Assembly (NCBI GenBank): GCA_945869475.1 | Contig: CAMBOV010000001.1 | Span: 310,001-374,000 of the forward strand | Direction: 5' to 3' | Length of the DNA: 64,000 nucleotides | DNA from: Singulisphaera sp. GP187 | GTDB lineage: Bacteria; Planctomycetota; Phycisphaerae; Phycisphaerales; SM1A02 | In this document: piece by piece, positions 42,091-52,203 of the stretch | How the letters are laid out: each line of letters opens with the position of its first letter | Position numbering within the stretch: the stretch's first letter is position 1 | Notes under the pieces: model-generated | Told to the model about the DNA's origin: nothing | The model's input: only the letters and a program-made list of their open reading frames with translations | The model's database searches: none | Position numbers and translations under genes: made by a program

Positions 42091-43746
42091 TCACAGCGAG
42101 GCGAGGCAACGATCGATGCGTCGCAGTGAACTCGCCTTTCCGAGAATGGCAAGTGTGTCGTAGATCGGCGGACTCACGCTCTCACCGCTGACTGCGACAC
42201 GCAGCGGCTGGGCGATCTTTCCGACATTCCCCAGCGATTGCGCGAAGGGCTTGAGCGCGCTCTCGAGCGAAGCAACTGACCAATCGCTGCATCCGGCGAG
42301 AATCGCTCGTGCCGCAGCGAGATGCACGGCACCCGTGGGTTCTCCTCCTCGCAGATGCTTACTGATCGCCTTCTCATCCCACGTCAGCGCGTCGTCGGCC
42401 GTGATAATGAACGTATTGGCGCGAAAGAGCTCATCAAGCGTCTTGCTGCGCTCGTGGCTTGCGTCGCAGAGTGATCGAAACTGCGCATCGGTGAGCTTGG
42501 ACATGAATTCGGGGTGCATTTCACGCCCGTGGCTGCTGACTCGAGCGATGAAATCGTCGCGACTCATCGCTTGGATCGCATCGAGGTTGAAGGCCAAGAG
42601 TTTCGTTCGGTCAAACTTTGCCGCAGTCTTTACGACACGCGAAAGGTCAAAGTGCTTCTTAAGGAATTCAGTGTCAAACTTCTCGAGGTCACCGCCAGGG
42701 CTCCACCCATTGAGCGAGAGAAAGTTGCAGATGACTTCTGGCAGGTAGCCAGACTTCCGAAAGTCGTCGACGTTGATTTCAGGCAACACGGCGCCGATTG
42801 CCAATGCCAACGACTGCGCCGCCTCGAGATCGAGTTGGGTGTTCTTGTCCTTCAACCAGGCAGAAAAGACCAGCGGATCGACTGTGCCCACTGGTGGCGA
42901 AGTCAGTCCCTTCTCGGCGACAGCCTTACGCAGCACCTTGTCCTTGTCGCGCTTGGACATCTTCGATCCGTCTGGATTGAAGATCAGCGGCAAGTGCCCA
43001 TAGATCGGACGACGAAACTTCAGAGCATCTTGCAGCACGATGTGCTTCGCCGAGTTGTTGAAATGCTCCTGTGCGCGAAGGACGTGCGTCACTCCCATCA
43101 GTTCATCGTCAACAACCACTGCGAAGTGATAGGTCGGAAATCCATCGGCCTTTCGGATCACAAAGTCATCAACCTCACCCTCTGGCAACGTCGCATCGCC
43201 AAGAATCTCATCGTGAATCGTGATCGCTCCAGCGCGCGTGTGAAATCGAATGACCGCTGCTTCACCGCCATCGAGTCGACGCTGCACCTCTGCAGGTGCC
43301 CTCGCGCGGGCGCTCTCGCCTGTGTATCGAAAGGGCTGGTTCTTGCCCTTTGCTTCTGCTCGAAGTGCTGTGAGTTCGTCGGCACTCTCGAAGGCGTAGT
43401 AGGCATCGCCACTCGCGAGCAGCATCTCGAAGTACCGCTGATAGATGTCGAGTCGCTGCGCTTGAAAGTAGGGTCCGTTCGCGCCGCCCCCCTGCCCCTG
43501 ATACTCCGGTCCTTCATCAAATCCGATGCCGAGCCAGAGCAGATCTTTCACAAATCCGATACTCGCAGCGTCGCTCGAGCGCTTCTGATCTGTGTCTTCG
43601 ATGCGCAAGACGAATGTCCCGGCGTGCCCCTTCGCAAACGCCCAGCAGAAGAGCGCGGTGCGCGCCCCTCCGACATGCAGATGTCCCGATGGACTTGGAG
43701 CGAATCGAGTCACGACGGCTGAAGCAGAATGGTCGGATGGTGTCAT
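42091..43746 (-). CDS. gltX: Glutamyl-tRNA synthetase
   Basis: GltX charges tRNA-Glu (and possibly tRNA-Gln). The 551-residue class I synthetase has the HIGH-type motif in 'FAPSPSGHLHVGGART' (about 15-30), 'RIEDTDQKRS' and the KMSKS-type 'GSKMSKRDKDK', then an alpha-helical anticodon-binding domain. It is longer than the typical 470-490 residues because of an insert after KMSKR and before 'GYLPEVICNFLSLNGWSPG'. ATG 43746 is chosen; the longer reading from 43917 runs antisense into the divergent phosphoesterase gene. Confidence 0.93.
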   Translation of the reverse strand: MTPSDHSASAVVTRFAPSPSGHLHVGGARTALFCWAFAKGHAGTFVLRIEDTDQKRSSDAASIGFVKDLLWLGIGFDEGPEYQGQGGGANGPYFQAQRLDIYQRYFEMLLASGDAYYAFESADELTALRAEAKGKNQPFRYTGESARARAPAEVQRRLDGGEAAVIRFHTRAGAITIHDEILGDATLPEGEVDDFVIRKADGFPTYHFAVVVDDELMGVTHVLRAQEHFNNSAKHIVLQDALKFRRPIYGHLPLIFNPDGSKMSKRDKDKVLRKAVAEKGLTSPPVGTVDPLVFSAWLKDKNTQLDLEAAQSLALAIGAVLPEINVDDFRKSGYLPEVICNFLSLNGWSPGGDLEKFDTEFLKKHFDLSRVVKTAAKFDRTKLLAFNLDAIQAMSRDDFIARVSSHGREMHPEFMSKLTDAQFRSLCDASHERSKTLDELFRANTFIITADDALTWDEKAISKHLRGGEPTGAVHLAAARAILAGCSDWSVASLESALKPFAQSLGNVGKIAQPLRVAVSGESVSPPIYDTLAILGKASSLRRIDRCLASL

Positions 43747-43767
43747 GGGTGTGTGGGTGCGCGTGCG

Positions 43768-43773
43768 TACCCT
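43768..43773 (+). promoter_or_regulatory. -10 hexamer TACCCT of the YfcE-like gene
   Basis: TACCCT lies 6 nt before GTG 43780, in the 33-bp gap to divergent gltX. Confidence 0.45.
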
Positions 43774-43779
43774 TCCTCT

Positions 43780-44301
43780 GTGAAATCTAGCAGGAGCGAG
43801 GCAAGCAAATCTTCCGCCACGTGCATCGGCCTGTTGAGCGATAGCCACGGCGAGTTCGCACGAACGCAGCGCGCAGTCGAGCGTCTCGTTGCACGCGGCG
43901 CAACATGCTTCATCCACTGTGGCGATCTTGAAGATCCCAGGTGCCTCGATTCACTCGCGGGACTCAACGCCCATATCTGCTGTGGCAATTGCGACGAACC
44001 GAGCGATTTCGAGGGATATGCGCAGTCGCTCGACATTCACTTCTATCACCGCACCGGCCTGCTCACCATTGACGGGGCGCGAATCGCATTTATGCATGGA
44101 GATGATTCCGCCGCATTCGAGTTGCAGATCGCTGCGAACGTGGGCTGGCTCTTTCATGGGCACTCGCACCTCGCACGCGACGTGGTCATCAGAGGTACGC
44201 GGGTGGTGAATCCCGGAGCCCTCTACCGTGCGAAACCATTTTCAGTCGCGCTTGTCACCCCAGCGCATGGCGATGTGGAGTTTTTGACAATTGGGGAGTA
44301 A
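43780..44301 (+). CDS. YfcE/MJ0936-type metallophosphoesterase
   Basis: The 173-residue calcineurin-like phosphoesterase has the family metal ligands in order: 'LLSDSHGE' (DxH), 'FIHCGDLED' (GD), 'CCGNCDEP' (GNCD) and 'MHGDD', then 'LFHGHSHLARDVVIRGTRVVNPGAL' (GHSH). YfcE-type enzymes hydrolyse phosphodiesters; the natural substrate is unclear. GTG 43780 is chosen over ATG 43729, which overlaps gltX, and because TACCCT lies 6 nt upstream. Confidence 0.87.
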   Translation: MKSSRSEASKSSATCIGLLSDSHGEFARTQRAVERLVARGATCFIHCGDLEDPRCLDSLAGLNAHICCGNCDEPSDFEGYAQSLDIHFYHRTGLLTIDGARIAFMHGDDSAAFELQIAANVGWLFHGHSHLARDVVIRGTRVVNPGALYRAKPFSVALVTPAHGDVEFLTIGE

Positions 44302-44307
44302 AGTGAT

Positions 44308-45411
44308 GTGATGAGTCGACGCCGTCCTCGCCGCCGCGTTCATCCTGTGGGTGCCGTCCCGGGCGCGCTCGAATCCTCACAATCACACGTGCCTTTGAAC
44401 GCCGAACTGTTTGCGTTTGGTCCCGACCGTTGTGTCGAGAAGTCGCTCACATCTCTCGACGAGATTCCAAAGTTGCGCGAAGGGCTCCCGGTGCTCTGGC
44501 TCAACTTCGACGGCACCCCCGATGGTGCGACGCTCGAGCAACTTCGTACTCAGTTCAACCTGCATCCGCTCGCACTCGAGGATGTCCTTCACCCGACCCA
44601 GCGCGCAAAGGTCGAGCCGTTTGCTTCCGCGTTGTTTCTTGTGATCCCGATGCCGATCGCGCGAGAGGGTCCATTCGAAACTGAGCAACTCGCCATCTTC
44701 CTCGGCGCCGATTTCGTCATTTCGATTCAGCAGCAACCCGAAGGCGATTGCCTCGACTGTGTTCGAGAGCGCATCCGCCAGCGCTCGGGTCGCGTGCGAG
44801 AGAAGGGTGCTGCCTATCTCACGTTCGCCTTGATCGACGCGGTGATCGATCACTACTTTCCACTCGTGAATGCACTCGGCGAGCGAGTTGACGCGATCGA
44901 AGATGCCGTCGTGGGAGCAAACGCACCGCCAGACATGTTCGCAATTCGCGACGCAAAGCATGAACTTGCAAAGATGCGTCAGGCAGTCTGGCCGATGCGC
45001 GATGCCCTCACGGCGTTGACAACGATGGAAGCGTGGTTTGACCTCGAGCATCGAGTTTTTCTTCGCAACGCCCTCGACCACGTCATTCGATTGATCGACA
45101 TGCTCGATTCAGATCGGATGCTCGCGTCCGACTTGATGGAACTTGCCATTGCAATCGCCAACGCGCGCTTAGGAGAAGTGACAAAGATCCTCACGATGAT
45201 CGCGACGATTTTCATTCCCCTCACATTCATTGCGGGGGTCTACGGAATGAACTTCGAGTTCATGCCAGAACTTGCGTGGCGCTACGGCTATCTCTTCGCG
45301 TTGATCGGAATGCTCGCAATCGCTCTTGGTTTGCTCGTGCTCTTCTGGCGGCGAGGATGGTTCGCACCGTCGGTGTTCAACGCAGCGCGCCGTCGCGCGA
45401 AAACTCTCTGA
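44308..45411 (+). CDS. corA: CorA-family magnesium/cobalt transporter
   Basis: CorA forms a pentameric Mg2+ channel in the inner membrane. The 367-residue protein has the large cytoplasmic funnel domain ('[21 protein letters not shown]'), a long stalk helix ('[46 protein letters not shown]') and the selectivity motif GMN (about 313-315). A second membrane helix ('[20 protein letters not shown]') and a basic tail follow. GTG 44308 and ATG 44311 are adjacent in-frame starts; GGGGAG at 44293-44298 fits the GTG. No Mg2+ riboswitch is seen in the 6-bp gap upstream. Confidence 0.94.
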   Translation: MMSRRRPRRRVHPVGAVPGALESSQSHVPLNAELFAFGPDRCVEKSLTSLDEIPKLREGLPVLWLNFDGTPDGATLEQLRTQFNLHPLALEDVLHPTQRAKVEPFASALFLVIPMPIAREGPFETEQLAIFLGADFVISIQQQPEGDCLDCVRERIRQRSGRVREKGAAYLTFALIDAVIDHYFPLVNALGERVDAIEDAVVGANAPPDMFAIRDAKHELAKMRQAVWPMRDALTALTTMEAWFDLEHRVFLRNALDHVIRLIDMLDSDRMLASDLMELAIAIANARLGEVTKILTMIATIFIPLTFIAGVYGMNFEFMPELAWRYGYLFALIGMLAIALGLLVLFWRRGWFAPSVFNAARRRAKTL

Positions 45412-45454
45412 TTTGCGGCGAACTCGCCACTTGCGATCCACGTCTGAATCTCCG

Positions 45455-47632
45455 ATGATGTTGCTAATGCCCAACCCATACACCCTTCCAATGGACTCCG
45501 AAATGCCAATCCGCGCCTCCGATTACTTCGGATCTCTCACCTTCAGCGGCGATGTGATGCTCAAGCGGCTTCCACCGGATGTGTTCATGAATTTGCAGCA
45601 GACGATGGAGCGTGGATTGCCGCTCGACCCATCCATTGCCAATACGGTTGCCGCAGCGATCAAGGAGTGGGCCATTGAGCATGGCGCGACCCATTACTGC
45701 CACTGGTTTCAGCCACTCACCGGACTCACCGCTGAGAAGCACGATGCGTTTCTCTCCCCAACCGACGACGGAGGTGCACTCGAGAAGTTTTCCGGCAACG
45801 CACTGATTCAAGGCGAACCAGACGCTTCGAGTTTTCCATCGGGTGGAATTCGCGATACCTACGAAGCCCGTGGCTACACCGCATGGGATGCCACAAGCCC
45901 AGTCTTCTTGCTTCGCGGTCAAGACGGTCAGAAGACACTGTGCATTCCAACCGCATTCGTCTCATGGACTGGCGAGGCCCTCGACAAGAAGACGCCGCTG
46001 CTGCGCTCGATCGAAGCAGTCACGAAGCACGCGCTTCGAATGGTGCGGTTCTTGGGCGATCAGAAGACCGCCTACGTCACCGCCACGCTCGGCTGCGAAC
46101 AAGAGTATTTCTTGATTGACCGCGACCTCTTTCTCGAGCGCCTCGACTTGGTGGTGTGCGGTCGAACACTCATCGGAACACCTCCGCCCAAGGGACAGCA
46201 ACTCGAAGACCATTACTTCGGCGCGATTCCTGAAAATGTCTTGGCGTATATGACTGAGTGCGAACAGCGGTTGTTTGAGTTGGGAATCCCGGTCAAGACT
46301 CGCCACAACGAGGTTGCTCCAGGACAGTACGAATTGGCTCCGACGTTTGAAATTTCGAATGTTGCCGTCGACCACCAGATGACAACGATGCACATTCTTC
46401 GCTCGGTCGCTCATCGCCACGGATTCGAGTGTCTGCTGCACGAAAAGCCTTTCGCGGGAGTCAATGGATCGGGCAAGCACAACAATTGGTCACTCTCGAC
46501 CAACACGGGGGTCAATCTGCTTGACCCACGTGACGACACCCATCCCAACATGCAGTTTCTGCTCTTTCTCGCCGCGGTCATTCGCGCCATTGACATCCAC
46601 GCAGACTTGCTGCGCGCTTCGATTGCGAGCGCGCACAACGATCATCGACTCGGAGCCAATGAAGCACCGCCCGCGATCATGTCGATCTATCTCGGCGAGA
46701 TGCTCACTGGCATTCTGGATCACCTCGAGCGCGGTGAGACGAAGAAAGCCTCAAAGGGCGGCGCATCCACCGCCGCGATGGATCTCGGCGCTCGCACACT
46801 TCCGCAGATTCCCCGCCACTCGAGCGACCGAAATCGCACGAGCCCGTTCGCCTTCACTGGCAACAAATTTGAGTTTCGCGCGGTTGGATCGTCGCAATCG
46901 GTCGCGTGGCCAAACACGGTGCTGAACACGATCGTCGCGGAAAGTCTCGACGTCATCGCGACCGAACTCGAGAAAAAGGCCGGCAAGAATCCAACACCCG
47001 CGAAACTCGAAGCGACTGTTCGAGCACTTCTCAAGGATCTCATCGCCACCCATCGTCGCGTCTGCTTCGATGGCAATGGGTACAGCCCCCAATGGCACGC
47101 AGAAGCGGCGAAGCGCGGACTTCCAAACTTCCCATCCACTGCCGACGCACTCCATGCCATGGTGACTAAAAAGGCAGAGAAGGTTTTCGCCACCTACGGC
47201 GTGCTTTCACACCGAGAGTTGCACGCGCGCTTCGAGATTCAAATGGAGCAGTACTGCAAGATTGTGCAAATCGAAGGGCGGACTCTTGGCCAGATGGTTG
47301 CCACGCAGATCATTCCGGCGGCACTTCGGGCGCAAGGTGAACTTGCCGATGTCGTCGCGAGCACGCAGCACGCCGGAGTGCCCTGCCCCGAGAGCGAAGC
47401 TGCCCTGCGAACCCTCGCGAAGCAAGTGACGATGTTGCGAACGGCCGCCGAAGAACTTGCCACAGCAACTGCCAAGGATGTGCCACATTCTGAGCGGCGG
47501 GTGCGCCACTTTCGCGATGTGGTGGTTCCTGCGATGAGCAAAGTGCGCGAATGCAGCGATGCGCTCGAGCGAGTTGTTCCCGCTGACCTCTGGCCACTTC
47601 CCGACTATGCGACGATGCTTTTAGTGCGGTAA
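45455..47632 (+). CDS. glnN: Type III glutamine synthetase
   Basis: GlnN makes glutamine from glutamate and ammonia. Its length (725 residues) and motifs are those of type III, not type I: '[29 protein letters not shown]', '[16 protein letters not shown]', '[12 protein letters not shown]', '[17 protein letters not shown]', '[23 protein letters not shown]', '[18 protein letters not shown]' and '[25 protein letters not shown]'. ATG 45455 is taken; ATG 45467 is equally plausible, while 45326 runs into corA. A terminator follows. Confidence 0.94.
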   Translation: MMLLMPNPYTLPMDSEMPIRASDYFGSLTFSGDVMLKRLPPDVFMNLQQTMERGLPLDPSIANTVAAAIKEWAIEHGATHYCHWFQPLTGLTAEKHDAFLSPTDDGGALEKFSGNALIQGEPDASSFPSGGIRDTYEARGYTAWDATSPVFLLRGQDGQKTLCIPTAFVSWTGEALDKKTPLLRSIEAVTKHALRMVRFLGDQKTAYVTATLGCEQEYFLIDRDLFLERLDLVVCGRTLIGTPPPKGQQLEDHYFGAIPENVLAYMTECEQRLFELGIPVKTRHNEVAPGQYELAPTFEISNVAVDHQMTTMHILRSVAHRHGFECLLHEKPFAGVNGSGKHNNWSLSTNTGVNLLDPRDDTHPNMQFLLFLAAVIRAIDIHADLLRASIASAHNDHRLGANEAPPAIMSIYLGEMLTGILDHLERGETKKASKGGASTAAMDLGARTLPQIPRHSSDRNRTSPFAFTGNKFEFRAVGSSQSVAWPNTVLNTIVAESLDVIATELEKKAGKNPTPAKLEATVRALLKDLIATHRRVCFDGNGYSPQWHAEAAKRGLPNFPSTADALHAMVTKKAEKVFATYGVLSHRELHARFEIQMEQYCKIVQIEGRTLGQMVATQIIPAALRAQGELADVVASTQHAGVPCPESEAALRTLAKQVTMLRTAAEELATATAKDVPHSERRVRHFRDVVVPAMSKVRECSDALERVVPADLWPLPDYATMLLVR

Positions 47633-47665
47633 GCCTTCCCGTTCACTCGAAAAGGAAAATCACGC

Positions 47666-47695
47666 GACCCCGGTGCGAAACTGGGGTCTTTCTTT
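47666..47695 (+). terminator. Terminator after glutamine synthetase, abutting the tig promoter
   Basis: GACCCCGG (47666-47673) pairs with CTGGGGTC (47681-47688) with one G-T wobble, followed by TTTCTTT. The final T begins the TATACT hexamer of the tig promoter. Confidence 0.8.
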
Positions 47696-47700
47696 ATACT
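47695..47700 (+). promoter_or_regulatory. -10 hexamer TATACT of tig
   Basis: TATACT lies 29 nt before ATG 47730. This operon has a short conventional leader with GAAAG near the start. Confidence 0.5.
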
Positions 47701-47729
47701 CATCGACTCACCCCAATCGAAAGAAACCC

Positions 47730-49169
47730 ATGAGCACCGCAACAACCGTTGAAAACACAGTCACAGTCTCGGACGCTGGTCCCGCACTCAAGCGCATCGA
47801 CATCTCGATTCCTGCTGCGAAGGTTTCGCAACAGATCGACAGCGCCTACGCAGGACTCGCCGCCGATGCCGTCATCCCAGGATTTCGAAAGGGACACGTG
47901 CCTCGCAGCCTTCTTGAGAAGCGATTCGGCAATGAGCTCCTGCAAGAAGCGCGACAGCGGCTTGTTGCGCAGTCGTATCAAGAGGCACTCGAGAGCAACA
48001 AGATCCGTCCAATCGGGCAGCCCGAGATCGCCTCAGGGTCGACCGAACCAGAATTCGCACGCGGCAAGGACTTCTCGATGTCGCTCGAAGTCGAAGTGAT
48101 GCCCGAGTTCGAACTTCCCCAGTGGGAGGGAATCGCGCTGCGCCGTCCCATGCTTGAGATTGAAGCCAAGCACATCGAAGAAGAGATTGAACGCCTCTCC
48201 TACCGTCTGGGAACTCCAGCGCAGATTCAGGGTCCATTTGAACCGCTCGACCGGATGGTTGGCAAGGCCGTGGTGCGACTCGTCGGTGAAGACAAGGCAT
48301 TCTTCGAGACCGAGAGCGCCCTCGCCGTTGTTCCTGCTGAAGCGGACGCAGGACAAGGTCCATTCTTGGGACTGCTTGTCGATGGGCTCGACAAGATTCT
48401 GCTCGGCAAGAAGGTCGGTGACGTCGTGGCGATTCAGATGGTGGGCCCAGAGAGCCACGAGATTGTCGAAGTGCGCGGCAAGCCGCTCGACGTTCAATTC
48501 ACGATCACTGCAGCCGAGCGCATCGCTCCAGCAACGCGCGACGAAATCGCTCTCAAGATTGGGATGGAGTCAACCGATCTTCTCAACGAAAACATCAAGG
48601 GTGTTCTCGAACGTCGGCGCGACGACGAACAGCGCAGCGCACTGCGAGATCAGGTCTTTGAACAACTCGCTGAGAAGGTCGACTTCGAATTGCCAACACG
48701 ACTCTCCGAAGCGCAGGTCGGTCGCGAACTTGAACGCCAGCGGCTCGAGATGCTCTACCGCGGCGTCGACGCCGAAGTCGTTGAGGCGCGTTTGGCTGAA
48801 ACCCGCGCCGGGAGCACCCACGAGACGCGACGCAAGTTGAAACTCTTCTTCATCCTCGCGAAATTGGCCGAGACGCTTGGCGTCGAAGCGACTGAGGGCG
48901 AGGTGAACGGTCGCATCGCAGCAATCGCTCGAAGCCGCGGCATGCGTCCAGACGCAATGCGCGCAGAACTCGAGAAGAGCAATCGCGTCAGTGAAATCGC
49001 GCTGCAGGTGCGCGAGCACAAATCGGCCGACAGAGTGATCTCGAAGGCAACAATCAGCGACGTCGCTGCAGAGGAGTGGAACAAAGAAGCGAAGCTTAAG
49101 GCTGACACCAAGACGCTTGGCGGTGCGGCGAGTGCGCCAAAAGCCGCGAAGGGAAAAGCGAAGAGTTGA
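47730..49169 (+). CDS. tig: Trigger factor
   Basis: Trigger factor is the ribosome-bound chaperone for new chains. The 479-residue protein has the ribosome-binding domain with signature 'GFRKGHVPRSLLEKRFGNELLQEA' (about 55-78), a divergent FKBP-like domain (about 160-250), and the helical C-terminal arms ('LRDQVFEQLAEKVDFELPTRL', 'LFFILAKLAETLGVEATEGEVNGRIAAIA'). ATG 47730 is chosen over 47673, which starts inside the upstream terminator. Its TGA overlaps the next ATG by one base. clpX follows one gene later, the common tig-clp grouping without clpP. Confidence 0.92.
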   Translation: MSTATTVENTVTVSDAGPALKRIDISIPAAKVSQQIDSAYAGLAADAVIPGFRKGHVPRSLLEKRFGNELLQEARQRLVAQSYQEALESNKIRPIGQPEIASGSTEPEFARGKDFSMSLEVEVMPEFELPQWEGIALRRPMLEIEAKHIEEEIERLSYRLGTPAQIQGPFEPLDRMVGKAVVRLVGEDKAFFETESALAVVPAEADAGQGPFLGLLVDGLDKILLGKKVGDVVAIQMVGPESHEIVEVRGKPLDVQFTITAAERIAPATRDEIALKIGMESTDLLNENIKGVLERRRDDEQRSALRDQVFEQLAEKVDFELPTRLSEAQVGRELERQRLEMLYRGVDAEVVEARLAETRAGSTHETRRKLKLFFILAKLAETLGVEATEGEVNGRIAAIARSRGMRPDAMRAELEKSNRVSEIALQVREHKSADRVISKATISDVAAEEWNKEAKLKADTKTLGGAASAPKAAKGKAKS

Positions 49170-49462
49170 TGGTCGGAGTCGATCCACCATCGCCATCATC
49201 CGTCCCGGCCACCGTCGGCGACATTTTTCCGCTTCTCTTGATGCTCGCTGGGATCGTGATCGCTGTCATCATCGTTGGCGCACTCCTCAAGCGGTGGTGG
49301 CGACGGCCTGACGAGCAACCCGTCGGATTCTCACTCTCGGATCTTCGCGAGATGCATGCGGCGGGCGACCTCACTGACGTTGAATTTCGATCAGCCCGTG
49401 ACGCGATGGTCTCGAGCTTGAAACGACAGATGAAGGCAAGCTCGAAAGACACCACGAAGTAG
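49169..49462 (+). CDS. Small membrane protein with SHOCT-like C-terminal motif
   Basis: The 97-residue protein has one membrane span ('[22 protein letters not shown]') then '[26 protein letters not shown]', which resembles the short SHOCT oligomerisation motif (LxxLxxLxxxGxITxEEFxxxK). It sits between tig and clpX and overlaps tig as TGATG, so it is co-translated. Its function is unknown. Confidence 0.72.
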   Translation: MVGVDPPSPSSVPATVGDIFPLLLMLAGIVIAVIIVGALLKRWWRRPDEQPVGFSLSDLREMHAAGDLTDVEFRSARDAMVSSLKRQMKASSKDTTK

Positions 49463-49481
49463 ACTCGATCGCAGAACACAC

Positions 49482-50927
49482 ATGAACCCCCAGCGAAACG
49501 AACGTTCGATTTTCAGAGCAGCAACCACAGGCGGAGGCGGTCGACGGGGTAGCCCTCGCGATGGAAACGCGATGGGACCAAGTGGGCCATCCTCAGGCGG
49601 CGGCTCGGGCGGCAGTGGGCGTGGTGGAAGTGGCGGTGGCACCGGTCCGGGGAGTGGCGATGGCGGCTTTCGTGGTCGCAAGGTCACGACTTGCAGTTTC
49701 TGCGGCAAAACGAGCCGCGAAGTTGGTCCGATGGTTGAGGGACCAAACGACGTCTATGTCTGTGCGAATTGCACAGACCTCTGCCAGAACATTTTCAAAC
49801 AGGAGAAGCGACGGGTCACGGGCGCGGCGCCTGCGCTCACGCAGATTCCATCGCCTCGGCAGATCAAGGAGTATCTCGATCAGTATGTGATCGATCAAAG
49901 CCGTGCGAAGAAGTCGCTCGCGGTCGCGGTGCACAACCACTACAAGCGGCTGACGCAGATCGACAACCAAGATGCGCCGGTCGAGCTCGACAAGAGCAAC
50001 GTGCTGCTCGTGGGACCAACGGGAACCGGAAAGACACTGCTTGCCCGCACGCTCGCGCGGATTCTCAACGTGCCGTTCGCAATCGGTGATGCCACGACCC
50101 TGACCGAGGCTGGCTACGTCGGCGAAGATGTCGAAAACCTCTTGCTGAAACTGCTTCAAGCAGCAGACTTCGATGTTGAGGCAGCTCAACGCGGCATCAT
50201 CTACATCGATGAGATCGACAAGATTGGCAAGACCAGCGGAAACATTTCGATCACGCGCGATGTCTCGGGCGAGGGCGTGCAACAATCCCTGCTCAAGATG
50301 CTCGAAGGTACGGTTGCGAATGTTCCTCCTCAGGGTGGACGCAAGCATCCCGAGCAGCAATACATTCAGTTTGACACGACGCACATCCTTTTTATCTGCG
50401 GAGGCTCGTTCGTCGGCATCGAAGACATCGTTCGACGACGACTCGGCAAGCGACGAATCGGCTTCTCGACCGACGGCACCTTGACGATCACAAAGGCTGA
50501 AGATGATCGCGCGATGCTCGAGCAGATTCAACCCGAGGATTTGCTCGAATTCGGCTTGATTCCTGAGTTGATCGGCCGCCTGCCCGTGCTTTGCTCGCTG
50601 CTCCCTCTCACCCGTGCTGCGATGATGCAGATTCTCACTGAACCCAAGAACGCACTCGTCAAGCAATACCAACATCTCTTTCGGCTCGAGAACACCGAGC
50701 TTGAATTCACGCAGGGAGCACTCGAGGCGATCGCCGACCGGGCACTGACGCGTGAGACTGGCGCTCGCGGTCTTCGTGCTGTCATGGACGAATTGATGAC
50801 CGACCTCATGTACCAACTGCCCGAACTCGACAACTCGAATGTGACCTACGTGATCAATGAGGCTGCCGCACGAGATGGTCAGATCTCGATCGAGGACGCC
50901 CGTCAACGCAAGCGTGAGACCGCCTGA
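49482..50927 (+). CDS. clpX: ClpX ATPase subunit with Gly/Ser-rich N-terminal extension
   Basis: ClpX unfolds proteins and feeds ClpP. The 481-residue protein has a zinc-binding domain with CSFC (about 71-74) and CANCTDLC (about 94), Walker A GPTGTGKT (about 178-185), Walker B 'IIYIDEID' and the pore loop 'GYVGED', then sensor motifs and '[28 protein letters not shown]'. Unlike the usual about 420-residue ClpX, about 65 residues precede the zinc domain and most of 17-64 is Gly/Ser-rich. No clpP is in the window. Confidence 0.95.
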   Translation: MNPQRNERSIFRAATTGGGGRRGSPRDGNAMGPSGPSSGGGSGGSGRGGSGGGTGPGSGDGGFRGRKVTTCSFCGKTSREVGPMVEGPNDVYVCANCTDLCQNIFKQEKRRVTGAAPALTQIPSPRQIKEYLDQYVIDQSRAKKSLAVAVHNHYKRLTQIDNQDAPVELDKSNVLLVGPTGTGKTLLARTLARILNVPFAIGDATTLTEAGYVGEDVENLLLKLLQAADFDVEAAQRGIIYIDEIDKIGKTSGNISITRDVSGEGVQQSLLKMLEGTVANVPPQGGRKHPEQQYIQFDTTHILFICGGSFVGIEDIVRRRLGKRRIGFSTDGTLTITKAEDDRAMLEQIQPEDLLEFGLIPELIGRLPVLCSLLPLTRAAMMQILTEPKNALVKQYQHLFRLENTELEFTQGALEAIADRALTRETGARGLRAVMDELMTDLMYQLPELDNSNVTYVINEAAARDGQISIEDARQRKRETA

Positions 50928-50933
50928 CTTTGA

Positions 50934-51443
50934 ATGGCGAGCGGATGGCATGGGAATGAACTCGTGAAGCTTTGCGACGAGCACCTGCTTGCGAGCGCGC
51001 AGAAGATCGCCACTCGATGGGAGCACCGGCAGGAGCGCATGTCTGCACTCGTCGATCTCTTGTGGGAGACCTTTTCGTCCGACGGTTTATCGTGGGTCGG
51101 CTTCTATCTCGACGGTGGCGACACAACCAGCGATTCGAGGCTCGTTCTGGGTCCCCGCCGCGACACACCGGCGTGCAGCCCCATTGGGATGCATGGCGCG
51201 TGCGGCAGGTGTTTTTTGTCTGGACACCCCCTGATCGTCTCTGATGTGCGCGACTTGGGTGACCGGTACATCGCGTGCGATCCAAGAGATCAGAGCGAAT
51301 TGGTCATTCCGTGTTTCGAGCCATCGGGGAGTGTCTGGGGGGTTCTTGACCTCGACAGTCATCGGATTGGCTACTTCGGCGAGCGATCGGCGATCGACCT
51401 CGAACGCATGGTTGTCCTCGCTGGAATCTCGCGGCGTGAGTGA
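50934..51443 (+). CDS. GAF-domain protein, free methionine-(R)-sulfoxide reductase-like
   Basis: The 169-residue GAF protein resembles fRMsr, which reduces free methionine-R-sulfoxide. It shows 'LSWVGFYLDGG', 'LVLGPRRDTPACSPIGMHGACGRCFLSG', 'LIVSDVRDLGDRYIACDPRDQSELVIPCFE' and 'GVLDLDSHRIGYF'. The Cys of 'PAC', 'GACG' and 'IACD' match the catalytic and resolving positions. The usual GVCG is GACG here. It lies 6 bp after clpX. Confidence 0.82.
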   Translation: MASGWHGNELVKLCDEHLLASAQKIATRWEHRQERMSALVDLLWETFSSDGLSWVGFYLDGGDTTSDSRLVLGPRRDTPACSPIGMHGACGRCFLSGHPLIVSDVRDLGDRYIACDPRDQSELVIPCFEPSGSVWGVLDLDSHRIGYFGERSAIDLERMVVLAGISRRE

Positions 51444-51504
51444 TCCACTTGCTTTTTTCAACAAGCCTGTGTAACCTCCCCGACCCCTCGGAGAGAACCT
51501 AACT

Positions 51505-51792
51505 ATGCCACGCATTTGCTTTTTTACTGGAGCCCGCACCGCAACTGGTCACCGCATTACTCGTCGCGGAAAGGCGAAGTACCTCGGAGGGGTTGGTATC
51601 AAGACGACAAGCATCACCAAGCGAAAGTTCAAGCCCAACTTGCAGCGGGTGAAAGCACTTATTGACGGCGCACCAGTGCGAATTCTTGCCAGTACACGGG
51701 CGATTCGCACGGGATTGGTTGTCAAGCCGATTCGGCGCAAGTTTGCGTACACGCGAAAACTCGCAGCAGCTGCAGCGGTTGCTGCGGCGTAA
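51505..51792 (+). CDS. rpmB: Large-subunit ribosomal protein bL28
   Basis: bL28 is a 50S ribosomal protein. The N-terminal 'RICFFTGARTATGHRITRRG' and 'KRKFKPNLQRVKALIDG' are the family pattern, and 'RAIRTGLVVKP' completes it. Length is 95 residues; the last 12 are almost pure alanine ([11 protein letters not shown]), which is unusual for bL28 and resembles a degron-like Ala tail. Confidence 0.93.
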   Translation: MPRICFFTGARTATGHRITRRGKAKYLGGVGIKTTSITKRKFKPNLQRVKALIDGAPVRILASTRAIRTGLVVKPIRRKFAYTRKLAAAAAVAAA

Positions 51793-51893
51793 GTCGCGGT
51801 CGACAACACGCTTCGTCCGTCCACTCTCGTGCCGATCTCGTTGCCGCTCTAGCAACATTTCAATCGAGCGTGCAAGTTTTTGTGCCAATTTTG

Positions 51894-51899
51894 TATAAT
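51894..51899 (+). promoter_or_regulatory. -10 hexamer TATAAT upstream of dnaG
   Basis: It is a perfect consensus hexamer in an AT-rich patch. The -35 position has no clear TTGACA. Confidence 0.6.
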
Positions 51900-51907
51900 T
51901 TTCTTGA

Positions 51908-52068
51908 CCGAATTCATTTTCGGCGTACCATCTGGTAGTTCGCATGGACTCCAGGCTCTGTAGTCACATCGGATGCCAAACTTGGCATTCCGAGACTCGA
52001 GCAAAAACCTCCCTGCGCGGCCGGATTCCCGGTGACATTGATTCGGATGGTCCGTCGCTTCGGTGGCG
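51908..52068 (+). ncRNA. Candidate structured leader RNA or small RNA upstream of dnaG
   Basis: Successive hairpins can be drawn: CCGAA/TTCGG (51908-51923); GACTCCAG/CTGTAGTC (51947-51965, one mismatch); CGGATGCCA/TGGCATTCCG (51970-51992, one bulge); CCGG/CCGG (52021-52032); and CGTCGC-UUCG-GUGGCG (52053-52068). ACCATC (51927-51932) can pair with GATGGT (52046-52051) to close the middle ones. It does not match RNase P, tmRNA, SRP or 6S RNA by eye. Confidence 0.45.
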
Positions 52069-52203
52069 CCTCAGTCTGAATCGTCAGTTTTCGTGATTGG
52101 ATCCAGCTTTTTGGTTTTTGGATCAGCAGTACTCCTCAGGGGTTTCACCTTCTGCTTCGCGGCAGTTGCGGGTGTTCGCTTTTGGAGTTGGTCTGTTGGC
52201 GCG

